Shown here piece after piece: positions 52,118 to 61,063 of a stretch of DNA of 64,000 nucleotides; the first letter of the stretch is position 1, and each line of letters opens with the position of its first letter. The notes beneath the pieces are model-generated. The model worked only from the letters and a program-made list of their open reading frames with translations. It searched no databases and was not told the DNA's origin. The position numbers were made by a program, and so were the translations under genes. Source of the DNA: Anaerolineae bacterium (lineage in GTDB: Bacteria; Chloroflexota; Anaerolineae; 4572-78; J111); NCBI GenBank assembly GCA_016926805.1, contig JAFGNV010000105.1, positions 1 to 64,000 of the forward strand, written 5' to 3'.

Positions 52118-54304
52118 ATGAATAACTCTTTGCTTGAGCAGGGAAATTTTACCTTGCCCGGTGAAGCAGGTTATGAAGATTTGACATTAGAACTTGCCGA
52201 AAGATGGGGCGCCGATGCCATCCGTGACAGTGACGGCACGGTCTTGTCTGACCGGATCATTACCGCCGGATTCGACATCTATTCGACCCTGTGTCTCATC
52301 CGGGCGGATAACGAATGGGCCAAGGCCAATCAGGATAAACTTCAGCAAAATTACCTGATGAGTTATCCGGTTGTTGCCAACAGCGATACGGTGAGGATAG
52401 ATTTATTAAACGGCTATTTTAGGGAGCAGTTCAAAGTAAATGTCAATGATAACCCTCAAACGTGGTGGCAGGTGTTCGACCGGACGTCTGGCCAGGAAAT
52501 TCCGGCTGATCAATGGGAGTTTGACCCTAATACGGGTATGGTCACCATCACGCGTGTCGAAAAATGGCATAAGTACACCGTCAATTTCCTGGCTTATCGA
52601 ATTTGGGAAGCCATTTCTATGTATAACCACATTACCAATAATTGGGGCGACCGCGAACATCTGATGCCCGTTGACCCCATCTATCCCCAGACGCAGGAGT
52701 TTATGCTGGGGTTTTTGGAAAAATGGCTGGCAGACCATCCCCGTACAGAAATTGTGCGCTTCACCTCGATGTTTTACAACTTTGCCTGGTTCTGGGGAGA
52801 TTCACCAAATCTACGGTATATCTACTCCGATTGGGGGGCGTATGATAACACGGTTAGCCCGTACGCCTTGCGTGAATTTAGCAAAACCAGAGGTTACACC
52901 TTGACCTCAGAAGATTTTGTCAATGGCGGCGCTTATTGTTCCAGCCACCAGGTCCCCTCAGCGCGATACCTGGCCTGGCTGGACTTTACGAATGACTTTG
53001 TGGTTACCTTTGGCCGGCAATGTATCGACCTGGTTCATCGGGCCGGGAAAGAGGCGTACATGTTCTACGACGACCATTGGGTGGGGACAGAACCCTACGG
53101 CGATAGATTCAAGGATTTCAGTTTTGACGGTATGATCAAATGTGTCTTCAATGGTTTTGAGGCCAGATTGTGCGCCGGAGTGCAGGGAGTCAAAACGAGG
53201 GAACTGCGGTTACACCCCTATCTGTTTCCCACCGGCTTAAAGGGCGAACCCACTTTTAAAACAGGCGGCGATCCCACCCGCGATGCCAGGAATTTTTGGG
53301 TCAACATTCGCCGGGGGTTGTTGCGCGAATCCGTTGATAGAATTGGGCTGGGAGGATACTTACACCTGGTGCGGGACTATCCGGATTTTGTGGACTATAT
53401 TGAAGAGCTGGTCGGAGAATTCAGAACGCTCCGGGAAATTTGCCAAAATGATAAACCCTATACGGCCCCCTTTAAGGTTGTCGTTCTCACGGCCTGGGGC
53501 AAATTGCGCTCTTGGATTTGTAACGGCCATTTCATTCACGGCTTGGAATTGAACGAACTTATCGAGTCGCTGTCGGGTCTTCCCGTTGACGTTGAATTCA
53601 TGAATTTTGACGACATCCTGGAAAAAGGGATTCCCGCTGAGGTTAAGGTTATCATTAACAGCGGCAGGGCCGCTACATCGTGGGGTGGCGGCGAGCACTG
53701 GAAAAATGACAAGGTCATCGCTGCTATTACCGGTTGGGTGGCGCAAGGTGGAGGATTCATCGGCGTTGGCGAACCGTCCGCTTGCGAGCATAAGGGTCAA
53801 TATTTTCAATTGTCCCATCTGTTGGGGGTTGATCGCGCCAACGCCCGGTCGCTCTCGAAAGAAAAATTTGTTTACCCAAAACCGGATGGGCAACATTTCA
53901 TTATGGCCGATGTTGAGGGCGAGCTTGATTTTGGCGAAGATGTCGGCAATATCTTTGTGTTAGGTGATAACACCAGGGTACTGGCCGACAAGGCCGGGTC
54001 GCCCAGGGTTGCTGTCCATAGTTTCTACCAGGGACGCTCCGTTTATTTTTCGGGGTTCAAATTCACCTTACCAAATACGCGCCTCTTACATCGAGCCATC
54101 TTCTGGGCGGCCGGGGTTGACCACGATTTTGACTATTGGACATGCAGTAATGTTTTTACCGAATGCGCCTATTATCCCCAAAGCAAGAAGCTGGTTGTTA
54201 TTAATAACATTGACAAACCCGAAACAACCAAGGTATTCGATGCCCACAAGCAAGGGATCGAGGTGAGTGTAGCGCCGTTAGGAATAGAAATAATCCAACT
54301 GTAA
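52118..54304 (+). CDS. GH112 1,3-beta-galactosyl-N-acetylhexosamine phosphorylase
   Basis: A 728-aa enzyme of family GH112 (lacto-N-biose / galacto-N-biose phosphorylase), which splits beta-1,3-galactosyl-GlcNAc or -GalNAc with phosphate to galactose 1-phosphate and the free amino sugar. The length matches the family. Recognised segments include RFTSMFYNFAWFWGDSPNLR, DWGAYDNTVSPYALREFSKT, FYDDHWVGTEPYGDRF, GDPTRDARNFWVNIRRGLLR and RIGLGGYLHLVRDYPDFVDY, with a C-terminal GATase-like/beta domain (FIGVGEPSA). It is cytoplasmic. Related rhamnose-specific phosphorylases exist in GH112, so the aglycone is not certain. Last gene of the esterase-SDR-esterase operon. Confidence 0.9.
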   Translation: MNNSLLEQGNFTLPGEAGYEDLTLELAERWGADAIRDSDGTVLSDRIITAGFDIYSTLCLIRADNEWAKANQDKLQQNYLMSYPVVANSDTVRIDLLNGYFREQFKVNVNDNPQTWWQVFDRTSGQEIPADQWEFDPNTGMVTITRVEKWHKYTVNFLAYRIWEAISMYNHITNNWGDREHLMPVDPIYPQTQEFMLGFLEKWLADHPRTEIVRFTSMFYNFAWFWGDSPNLRYIYSDWGAYDNTVSPYALREFSKTRGYTLTSEDFVNGGAYCSSHQVPSARYLAWLDFTNDFVVTFGRQCIDLVHRAGKEAYMFYDDHWVGTEPYGDRFKDFSFDGMIKCVFNGFEARLCAGVQGVKTRELRLHPYLFPTGLKGEPTFKTGGDPTRDARNFWVNIRRGLLRESVDRIGLGGYLHLVRDYPDFVDYIEELVGEFRTLREICQNDKPYTAPFKVVVLTAWGKLRSWICNGHFIHGLELNELIESLSGLPVDVEFMNFDDILEKGIPAEVKVIINSGRAATSWGGGEHWKNDKVIAAITGWVAQGGGFIGVGEPSACEHKGQYFQLSHLLGVDRANARSLSKEKFVYPKPDGQHFIMADVEGELDFGEDVGNIFVLGDNTRVLADKAGSPRVAVHSFYQGRSVYFSGFKFTLPNTRLLHRAIFWAAGVDHDFDYWTCSNVFTECAYYPQSKKLVVINNIDKPETTKVFDAHKQGIEVSVAPLGIEIIQL

Positions 54305-54309
54305 AAATT

Positions 54310-56430
54310 TTACTTTTGCCAGGTAAGTGCTGGTTTAGATAGGGTAACCAGCACCGATGGCGGCATGAGTTGCACTTTTACACCTTCGGGGGTGATAAGT
54401 TGGGGTGCAACTTCGGTGCTTTGATTGGGGGTTAACTCGTTGGGGTTAACCCAAACCTGAATCAGGTCAGGATTAGCCTCAATCTGTTGCAGAGTGGGGA
54501 GCGGGCCGCTGAGCAGCAATTCCAAGTTGGGGGGAGCAACAGTGGCGGTAATATCCGGAGTTAGCCCCAGTAGTTCAACTGGCCGGGTCACAATTAAGTC
54601 GCCGGTGCGGGATTTTATTTGAACGGTTGCGGTAACAATGCGTACCACGCTGCCACCATTGCTATCCAAAGCCTGAACATCGGCCGGGAGCGCCAGGGGA
54701 ACCTGTACCTCCAGATTGCCAAAAGCCTGGCTGATATCGATGGGTGAGGTATCGATGAAACTGCCTATTTCCGCCAGACGTTCCGGCGAGCCTTTCAGGG
54801 TTACAAAAGAGGGGGTTACGCTGAGTCCACTTAACCAGTAGCCTGGGGGAGGGGGGCCATTGGGCACGGCGCGTATCCCTACATCACGGGCATTAGCGCG
54901 TTGTTGGATGGGCACGCTAATCTGTACCTGGGCCGGTTCCACGGTAACTCCTGCCACTTCTTTGCCCTGTTCGTCCAGGGCGTGCAAGGGCCGGGTTTCT
55001 TGCAGAGAGGCCCCGGCATTGGCCAGTGAAACTGAAGTTTGTACCCGGCTGACAGTTTCAACCAACGGCGCCGGTCCGGTAATCTGCGCCTGTTGGGGAG
55101 ACGCCACCGGCTGTCCCACCATGATATATGCCGGGGATAAGTTTTGCTGGTCGGGCAGGTCTATTGTCACCGGCAGCGTCCGGCTGATGATCGACTCTAC
55201 TTCTAAATCTAAGGCTGCCGGATCTACCGACAAGATTCTCACCGATGAAGCGCCCGAATTAACCTGGATGGTTGCCCGGTTCAAACCCGGTGAAACTTCC
55301 TTTAGCGACACAATCGCCTGAAAACTACTGGGACGTAAGGTTAACCCTATATCGGCGGTGGTCTGGACAATTGCCGAGACTGTCGCCGGAGCCGGCGTCA
55401 TCAGGGTGTAGGTGGCGGGAAGATCCGCCACGCGGAGAGGAATATTGTCCAGACGGTAGCGCCGGGCCGGGTTGGTCTGTTCAATCACAAACGACCATGC
55501 CGCCAGCCCCAATAACCCGGAAATAAACAAAAGGCCGACAAACGGTACCACCCGGTGCAGGAAGGATGGTTGTGGCCCCCCTCCCTTCCAGCTTCGTTTG
55601 AAGAGACCGTTCAAGAATAAGGTTGATGAGGGGGGCGAGACAGGTGAATAAAAATTAAACACCTGCTCACGCAGGGAGGCGCTTTTCAACGGGCGATATA
55701 ATTGACCATAACGGGCGACCGAAATCTCGCCGGTTTCCTCACTGACTACAATCACCAGGGCATCGTAATGTTGGCTCAAACCCACTGCGGCCCGGTGGCG
55801 CGTGCCCAATCGCCGTTCGGCGGGGAGGGGGTCCTGGCTGAGAGGAAGAACACAACCCGCCGCAACCAGGGAATTTTCCCGAATAATCACCGCCCCATCG
55901 TGCAGCGGGGTGCCGGGGAAAAAAATGGATTGCAGTAACTCGCCGGTCACCTCACCGCCAAAGGCTACGCCTGTTTTGGTAACCTCTTGCAGCGAGTCAT
56001 TTCCTTCCAGCACAATCAAAGCGCCGGTTCGACTCTGGGACAGATTCTCGATGGCCGGCATCAGGTCGGCCAACACTTCCTCGGTAGCGGTGTGCCGCAC
56101 GGCGCGTCCCATGGCTGTGTTGCGCCCCAGGCGTTCCAGCAAACGCCGCAGTTCGGGCTGAAAGATAATCGGCGTGCCCACTAACAGGGCAATCAGGGAT
56201 ATCCGGATTAACCAGTCAAACGTGGGCAAGGGCAGGATAATGGTGACAATGAGGAACAGGGCACCCAGGGCCAGCGTGCCTCGCAATAAGAATCCGGCCC
56301 GGCTCCGTTGAATCAGATTCAATAGCCCAAAAAAGGCCAGGCTGACCAGCAGTAAATCAATGCCTTCCAGCCAGGTTAAATTAGACAGCCGGAAGACGGC
56401 ATCGGCATAAAGGGATTGGAGGGGAGTCAT
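54310..56430 (-). CDS. Fused diadenylate cyclase CdaA and YbbR/CdaR regulator
   Basis: A 706-aa fusion. Residues ~20-95 are three membrane helices and ~100-260 a DisA_N/DAC domain with the active-site DGA (LHDGAVII) and RHR (LGTRHRAAVG) motifs, so c-di-AMP synthesis is expected. A further helix (~293-315, VGLLFISGLLGLAAWSF) leads into about four extracytoplasmic YbbR repeats (~320-700). In Firmicutes these two halves are separate adjacent genes, cdaA and cdaR. Its ATG has a weak ribosome site; a 14-codon in-frame ORF with a strong site ends two codons upstream, suggesting translational coupling. It converges with the GH112 gene, 5 bp apart. Confidence 0.9.
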   Translation of the reverse strand: MTPLQSLYADAVFRLSNLTWLEGIDLLLVSLAFFGLLNLIQRSRAGFLLRGTLALGALFLIVTIILPLPTFDWLIRISLIALLVGTPIIFQPELRRLLERLGRNTAMGRAVRHTATEEVLADLMPAIENLSQSRTGALIVLEGNDSLQEVTKTGVAFGGEVTGELLQSIFFPGTPLHDGAVIIRENSLVAAGCVLPLSQDPLPAERRLGTRHRAAVGLSQHYDALVIVVSEETGEISVARYGQLYRPLKSASLREQVFNFYSPVSPPSSTLFLNGLFKRSWKGGGPQPSFLHRVVPFVGLLFISGLLGLAAWSFVIEQTNPARRYRLDNIPLRVADLPATYTLMTPAPATVSAIVQTTADIGLTLRPSSFQAIVSLKEVSPGLNRATIQVNSGASSVRILSVDPAALDLEVESIISRTLPVTIDLPDQQNLSPAYIMVGQPVASPQQAQITGPAPLVETVSRVQTSVSLANAGASLQETRPLHALDEQGKEVAGVTVEPAQVQISVPIQQRANARDVGIRAVPNGPPPPGYWLSGLSVTPSFVTLKGSPERLAEIGSFIDTSPIDISQAFGNLEVQVPLALPADVQALDSNGGSVVRIVTATVQIKSRTGDLIVTRPVELLGLTPDITATVAPPNLELLLSGPLPTLQQIEANPDLIQVWVNPNELTPNQSTEVAPQLITPEGVKVQLMPPSVLVTLSKPALTWQK

Positions 56431-56436
56431 TGCGGT

Positions 56437-56481
56437 TTACCCTGGCCATCCCTGAAGTATAATGAGGATTATCAATAGCAT
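56437..56481 (-). other. 14-codon leader ORF upstream of the cdaA-cdaR fusion
   Basis: ATG at 56481 with AAAGGAG 6 nt upstream encodes MLLIILIILQGWPG and stops (TAA) two codons before the cyclase ATG, in the same frame. The cyclase itself lacks a comparable ribosome site, so this small frame may deliver ribosomes to it by termination-reinitiation. Confidence 0.45.
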
Positions 56482-56509
56482 ACGCCTCTCCTTTCTGGCA
56501 CAACGCCTC

Positions 56510-56560
56510 CTAATTAAGCAAGAGGAAACCCCAAGGGTTCATGGTGGCCGTCCTTGGGGT
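56510..56560 (-). promoter_or_regulatory. Hairpin with enclosed 10-codon leader ORF
   Basis: On the minus strand ACCCCAAGG (56552-56560) and CCTTGGGGT (56528-56536) form a 9-bp stem with a 15-nt loop. A leader ORF (ATG 56540-56542, MNPWGFLLLN, stop at 56510) has its start codon in the loop, its AAGGA ribosome site in the 5' arm and its Pro-Trp-Gly codons in the 3' arm. A TATAAT box lies upstream at 56586-56591. Confidence 0.4.
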
Positions 56561-56647
56561 CCGGATCATCTTGACTCAACTTAATATTATACGAGATTTA
56601 TCACCAAAACCTTCACCCTGCAACCTTTTTTCGGGCTAAAGGATGTG

Positions 56648-56676
56648 TTGACGACACCTTCAATCGGCGGTATACT
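56648..56676 (+). promoter_or_regulatory. Sigma-70 promoter of the GH3-like gene
   Basis: TTGACG (56648-56653), 17-nt spacer, TATACT (56671-56676); about 30 nt of leader with AAAGGGA before the GTG start at 56714. Confidence 0.7.
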
Positions 56677-56713
56677 TTAGCACAATTAACCACCCAATAA
56701 AGGGACATCTTCA

Positions 56714-59700
56714 GTGACTCGAACCGTTTCCAGATTACAACTCCATATCGTTCTAGCGTTCACCGTATTCCTGGTTCTTATTTTGAGTCCAGAACAACCG
56801 GAGTGGGCCATGGCCCAGGGGGGTACGCCAGAACCGGATCCGACGGTGGAGGCAATTTTTAATGTTTTAACGCCCCAAGAACGGGTGGGACAATTATTTA
56901 TGGTATCCTTCCGAGGTAACGAGGCAGGTCCCAATTCTGGCATGGCCGAATTGATTCAAACCTATCGGATTGGCGGGGTGGTCTTATCGGCTCAAAACCA
57001 GAATTTTATCAATAACTCTGATGCACCCACCCAGGTACTGACTCTCACCAATGTTTTGCAAGACTTAGCCCAGGAACCCCCCGCCTCTTTAACCGCCAGT
57101 GAAACCATTACCCCCATGGCAACTCCCACCCTGCCGCTGACCACAACCGTTTTAATTACTGCCACTCCGGTCATAACGGTTGGGGAGGCTTACCATCCCC
57201 TGCCGTTGTTTATTGCCGTCAATCACGAAGGCAACGGGTTTCCTTACACTCAAGTTCGGGGAGGGGTAACCGGGATTCCCAATCAAATGGCTATCGGAGC
57301 CACCTGGAATACTGCCAATGCCCGTTTGGTTGGGGAAACGGTTGGACGGGAGTTATCACTGCTGGGGGTGAATATGATTTTTGGCCCCTCGCTAGATGTA
57401 TTGGACAATCCTCGCCCGGAGCGAGGGGGGTCGTTAGGCACGCGTACCTTTGGCGGCCATCCCTTTTGGGTGGGCAAAATGGGCCAGGCTTATATTGAGG
57501 GCGTCCACCAAGGCAGCGATCACCAGGTGTTGGCCATAGCCAAACATTTTCCCGGCTTTGGCAGCAGTGACCGGGAGATTAACCAGGGCGTGCCCACAAT
57601 TCTAAAATCGCTGGATGACTTGCGGCAAACAGAATTGCCGCCGTTCTTTAAAGTAACCCGGTTGAACCCGGATAACCCGGCGCAGATGGATGGGTTAACC
57701 GATGGGCTGATGACGGCCCACGTGCGTTACCAGGGCTTGCGGGGCAATGTACCCATTAGCCTGGATGCCAGAAATTTGCCCACTATCTTGGCCTTAAAAG
57801 AATTTGCCCCCTGGCGTGAAACCGGCGGTTTAATTGTCAGCGCCCCGTTGGGGGTCCCCGCCGCCCTGGAAGGAATTGCTGCCACTGGTGATGCGTTTCC
57901 GGGGCGGCGTTTAGCCCAGGATGCCTTTTTGGCCGGTAGCGATATTTTGCTGCTGACCAATTTTTCCTTTGCCAACGTCCCCGAAACCGAACTGGTCAAC
58001 ATTAAAAATACCATTGGCTTTTTCCGGGAGAAATACGCCAGCGATCCTAATTTTCAGGCAGCCGTTGATAAGGCCGTTCGGCGGATTATTAAGGCCAAAA
58101 TAAAAATCTATGGCCAGGACTTGTTTAATGTTAATCCTCAAAAATCGACGGAAGACCTGGATTTATTGAGTGAGGTTGTCCTTGACCTCGACCAGATTGC
58201 CCAGGCAGGAGCCACCTTAATTACACCCGTTACCCGAGAAGGGATGGTTCCTTTACCCGAAGCGCCACAGCCAGGCCAGCGAATTGTTATTTTCACCGAC
58301 GATCGTCTGGTTAGAGATTGTGCTGATTGCCCTGAGTTTGCTCTGATTGAAACTGGCGCCCTGCAAGAAATCATGTTGCAACTATTTGGGCCAGAAGCCA
58401 CGGGTCAAATTTCTTCGCAACAAATATCCAGTTTTAGCTTTGCCGATTTAAAGGCAATGCTCTCGGAAGAACCGCCGCCCCAAAGTGCCATTACCCAAAT
58501 CCGGATTGAAACCGCCGATTGGATCATCTTTGCCATGTTGGATATTAATCCCGATAAGTACCCTCAATCTGATGCAGTGCGGACCTTACTACGCAATCGT
58601 TACGATAGTTTGCGTAGTAAAAAATTGGTGCTATTTGCCTTTGATGCCCCCTATTTTTTAGATGAAACCGAAATCAGCCAGTTAACGGCCTACTATGGCT
58701 TTTACAGCAGAGGGCGTGATTACCTGGAAACTGCGGCCCGGGTTCTCTTCCAGCAGTTTGAACCAACCGGTGCGGCCCCGGTGAGTATTCCTGCGCTTGG
58801 CCCGCTTGACCTCAGCCCCGACCCCGGGCAGGTGATTCAACTTGAACCGGTGGAGATTGCCAACAAAGAGGGCAAGGTAACGCCCGTGCCGGAACAAGCT
58901 GAACCCATCACTACCGTCGATTTACAGGTGGGTGAGAGCATCAAATTCCGGACAAGTGTGATTGTTGATAAAAATGGCAATCCCGTGCCGGATGGTACCT
59001 CGGTCGATTTCTTTAGATTCTATCCCCTGGAGGGCTTGTCGCTGGAGCCGCTTCGAACCAGTACGACGAACGGGGTGGCTGAAATGACCATTGTCAAAGA
59101 GCGTGATACGCCATTGGAGATCAGCGCCTCGAGTGACCTGGCCACCGAGTCTATTAAATTTAACATTGGGCCTGGTATTGTGGATACGCCCACCCCAACC
59201 GTAACTTCCACTTCTATGCCCACCGACACGCCCACCCTCAGCCCAACACCTACGGATACGCCAACGCTTGAGAACACCCCAACTTTAACGCCAACCCCGG
59301 AACCCACTCCTCTCCCGTTAACCCCGCCACCATCACCGCCGGTATCTTTTGCCGATTTGATCTATGCCCTGGTGGGAATGCTGCTGATTGGGGGGATTGC
59401 CTTTACCCTGGGCGGAGACCGTTTTTCGCTGGAGGAGCGTATTCGCCCCGCCCTGTTTGCGGTGGCCATTGGCCTGGTGGGGTACATTGGCTACACCATT
59501 TATGCCCGCAGCTATCCCGAATCAAGCATTGTGATGCGAGGCGCAACTGGCCATTGGGTGGCTCCGTTGGTGAGTCTTGTCTTTGCTGTTGGGGCGGTGG
59601 TGGCCTGGTTTTTGAAACCGGGTAGAATCTTCTGGGAAAAGGATGTGGAACGTTGGAAAGTCTACCTGAGGGAAAGGTTAGGGATTTACGTTGCTGATGG

Positions 59701-59776
59701 GCGGTGGCTGGCCCGGCTCAAAGCTATTGCTCTCAGAGACACCCGGCGTCAAGGTCAGGATAATAGCCAGGATTAA
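56714..59776 (+). CDS. GH3-like membrane protein with substituted catalytic residues
   Basis: A 1020-aa protein from GTG 56714. An N-terminal hydrophobic segment (LHIVLAFTVFLVLIL) is a signal or anchor. Residues ~35-470 follow the GH3 N-terminal fold of NagZ-type hexosaminidases (YPLTQVRGG-like FPYTQVRGGVTGIPNQMAIG, NMIFGPSLDVLDNPRPERGG, AIAKHFPGFGSSDREINQGV). The NagZ Asp-x-His dyad after KHFPGHG is replaced (EIN), and the nucleophile motif SDDL reads SAPL (~376), so hydrolysis is doubtful. An Ig-like domain (~735-825), a T/P-rich linker (~830-875) and three C-terminal membrane helices (~880-975) follow. The last 99 bp overlap the convergent kinase gene. Confidence 0.82.
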   Translation: MTRTVSRLQLHIVLAFTVFLVLILSPEQPEWAMAQGGTPEPDPTVEAIFNVLTPQERVGQLFMVSFRGNEAGPNSGMAELIQTYRIGGVVLSAQNQNFINNSDAPTQVLTLTNVLQDLAQEPPASLTASETITPMATPTLPLTTTVLITATPVITVGEAYHPLPLFIAVNHEGNGFPYTQVRGGVTGIPNQMAIGATWNTANARLVGETVGRELSLLGVNMIFGPSLDVLDNPRPERGGSLGTRTFGGHPFWVGKMGQAYIEGVHQGSDHQVLAIAKHFPGFGSSDREINQGVPTILKSLDDLRQTELPPFFKVTRLNPDNPAQMDGLTDGLMTAHVRYQGLRGNVPISLDARNLPTILALKEFAPWRETGGLIVSAPLGVPAALEGIAATGDAFPGRRLAQDAFLAGSDILLLTNFSFANVPETELVNIKNTIGFFREKYASDPNFQAAVDKAVRRIIKAKIKIYGQDLFNVNPQKSTEDLDLLSEVVLDLDQIAQAGATLITPVTREGMVPLPEAPQPGQRIVIFTDDRLVRDCADCPEFALIETGALQEIMLQLFGPEATGQISSQQISSFSFADLKAMLSEEPPPQSAITQIRIETADWIIFAMLDINPDKYPQSDAVRTLLRNRYDSLRSKKLVLFAFDAPYFLDETEISQLTAYYGFYSRGRDYLETAARVLFQQFEPTGAAPVSIPALGPLDLSPDPGQVIQLEPVEIANKEGKVTPVPEQAEPITTVDLQVGESIKFRTSVIVDKNGNPVPDGTSVDFFRFYPLEGLSLEPLRTSTTNGVAEMTIVKERDTPLEISASSDLATESIKFNIGPGIVDTPTPTVTSTSMPTDTPTLSPTPTDTPTLENTPTLTPTPEPTPLPLTPPPSPPVSFADLIYALVGMLLIGGIAFTLGGDRFSLEERIRPALFAVAIGLVGYIGYTIYARSYPESSIVMRGATGHWVAPLVSLVFAVGAVVAWFLKPGRIFWEKDVERWKVYLRERLGIYVADGRWLARLKAIALRDTRRQGQDNSQD

Positions 59777-60724
59777 CAGAGCCGCAATCAGGGCCAGCAT
59801 AACCCGGTTCCGCCAGAATACCGACCGCCAGCCGTTGACTCTTTGGCCGTTCACCACAATTGGCGCCCCACTGAGCAACTCCTGCCGGAATTGTCGAATA
59901 TTAGCGGGGCGGTCTTCGGGGTGCAAACTCAGCGCGTGTAGGACGGCCTGCTCGGTTTGTAACGAAACGTCAGGGTTGATATTGCAGATACTCAAAGGTG
60001 GTTGGGTTTTGGCCTGAATGTAACGCGTTTTGGCGTCAGGCGGTGGCTCGTTGGTAAGGATGTGATACAGGGTTGCGCCCAGCGAGTATATGTCGGATCG
60101 ACTATCGGTATGACCGGTGTCACCGCCGATTTGTTCCAATGGCGCATACTGAATGGTCACCCGGCCTTGCAGAACCGTCACGGTTCGATTATCATCCGGT
60201 AGAAGGAGTTTTACCAGACCAAAGTCAACCAGTTTGATGGTGCCGTTAGGCGTAACCTTGATATTTGAAGGTTTAATATCGCGATGAAGGACCGGCGGGT
60301 CTTGTTGGTGCAAATATTCCAAAGCACTGATGAGTTGTTCGGCCCAGGTGCGTAATTGGTCTTGAGGAATAAATGTTTTTTTATGTTTGGCGTTTTCAAT
60401 AATTTCGCGTAGGTCCTGACCTGGCACAAAGTCCATCACCAAGTACTCGCGGCCGTTGAAGAAGAAGAAGTCGGAAACTTTAGGAAGATTGGGATGATCC
60501 AAACGAGCCAGAATACTGGCTTCTCGGTGGAAGGCGGTTTTAATTTGTTCCTGCTGTTCTTTGGAGGCGCCTGGGTCTAAAAAGACTTCTTTAATGGCGC
60601 ACAGACGTCCTTCCAGACGCAAATCCTCCGCCTGGTAAATGGCGCCCATACCACCCTGGCCAACAAGATCCAAAATGCGGTAGCGAGACCACAAGATGGT
60701 GCCAGAATTTAATGTTCCTGACAT
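59678..60724 (-). CDS. Membrane-anchored Ser/Thr protein kinase
   Basis: A 348-aa PknB-type kinase. The kinase domain (~12-270) has GQGGMGAIYQAEDL, CAIKEV, VLHRDIKPSNIKV (canonical HRD) and KLVDFGLVK, followed by APLEQIGG and SDIYSLGATLYHILT. A single membrane helix (~305-328, RVMLALIAALLILAIILTL) ends in a short external Pro-rich tail of ~20 residues, so there is no extracellular sensor domain. The ATG follows GGAGAAG. It is divergent from an FHA-winged-helix regulator and overlaps the GH3-like gene tail to tail by 99 bp. Confidence 0.92.
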   Translation of the reverse strand: MSGTLNSGTILWSRYRILDLVGQGGMGAIYQAEDLRLEGRLCAIKEVFLDPGASKEQQEQIKTAFHREASILARLDHPNLPKVSDFFFFNGREYLVMDFVPGQDLREIIENAKHKKTFIPQDQLRTWAEQLISALEYLHQQDPPVLHRDIKPSNIKVTPNGTIKLVDFGLVKLLLPDDNRTVTVLQGRVTIQYAPLEQIGGDTGHTDSRSDIYSLGATLYHILTNEPPPDAKTRYIQAKTQPPLSICNINPDVSLQTEQAVLHALSLHPEDRPANIRQFRQELLSGAPIVVNGQRVNGWRSVFWRNRVMLALIAALLILAIILTLTPGVSESNSFEPGQPPPISNVNP

Positions 60725-61063
60725 TAATATGTTCTTCTCCGTCCTGTTGCCGGCGCGTGTTTGCGCCGCAATTATCGAAGGATTACCCTTCGCAGTTCTC
60801 CTTTTTTGCGGACAGGATAATATCTTGTCCGATAGACGGCGACTAGCTTCAAAAGGATAGTGGCTGTCTCTTGGAGATAGCTTAATCTAACAAACCTTTT
60901 CTGTCAAGAGTGGTGGATCTCATTGATATTTTTGACTCTTCAGGTGGTTGGCTTTTGGTTGAAAAAGGGTAACTGAGGGGTATAACTCAGTTTAATTTAT
61001 CCCTGTTTCAGAGCCAGTGACCTGCCTGGGGAGTAGCGCAAGTATATGCAGGAGGTAGTAATT
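60725..61063. other. Divergent regulatory region between kinase and FHA regulator
   Basis: About 340 bp holding the starts of two divergent genes and one palindrome (60809-60831). No strong promoter pair was found by eye on either strand and no small gene is supported. Confidence 0.5.
60809..60831. repeat. Palindrome related to the GGACAGAA/TTCTGTCC family, copy 3
   Basis: A 23-bp palindrome with 11-bp arms (CGGACAGGATA / TATCTTGTCCG, one G-T pair) whose core resembles those at 15812 and 17014. It lies in the leader of the membrane kinase gene. Confidence 0.6.

Noticed and set aside
56431-56600. Possible c-di-AMP (ydaO-type) riboswitch before the cyclase gene
   Set aside because: A hairpin is present but none of the conserved ydaO sequence elements I know could be matched, so it was described as a leader hairpin only.
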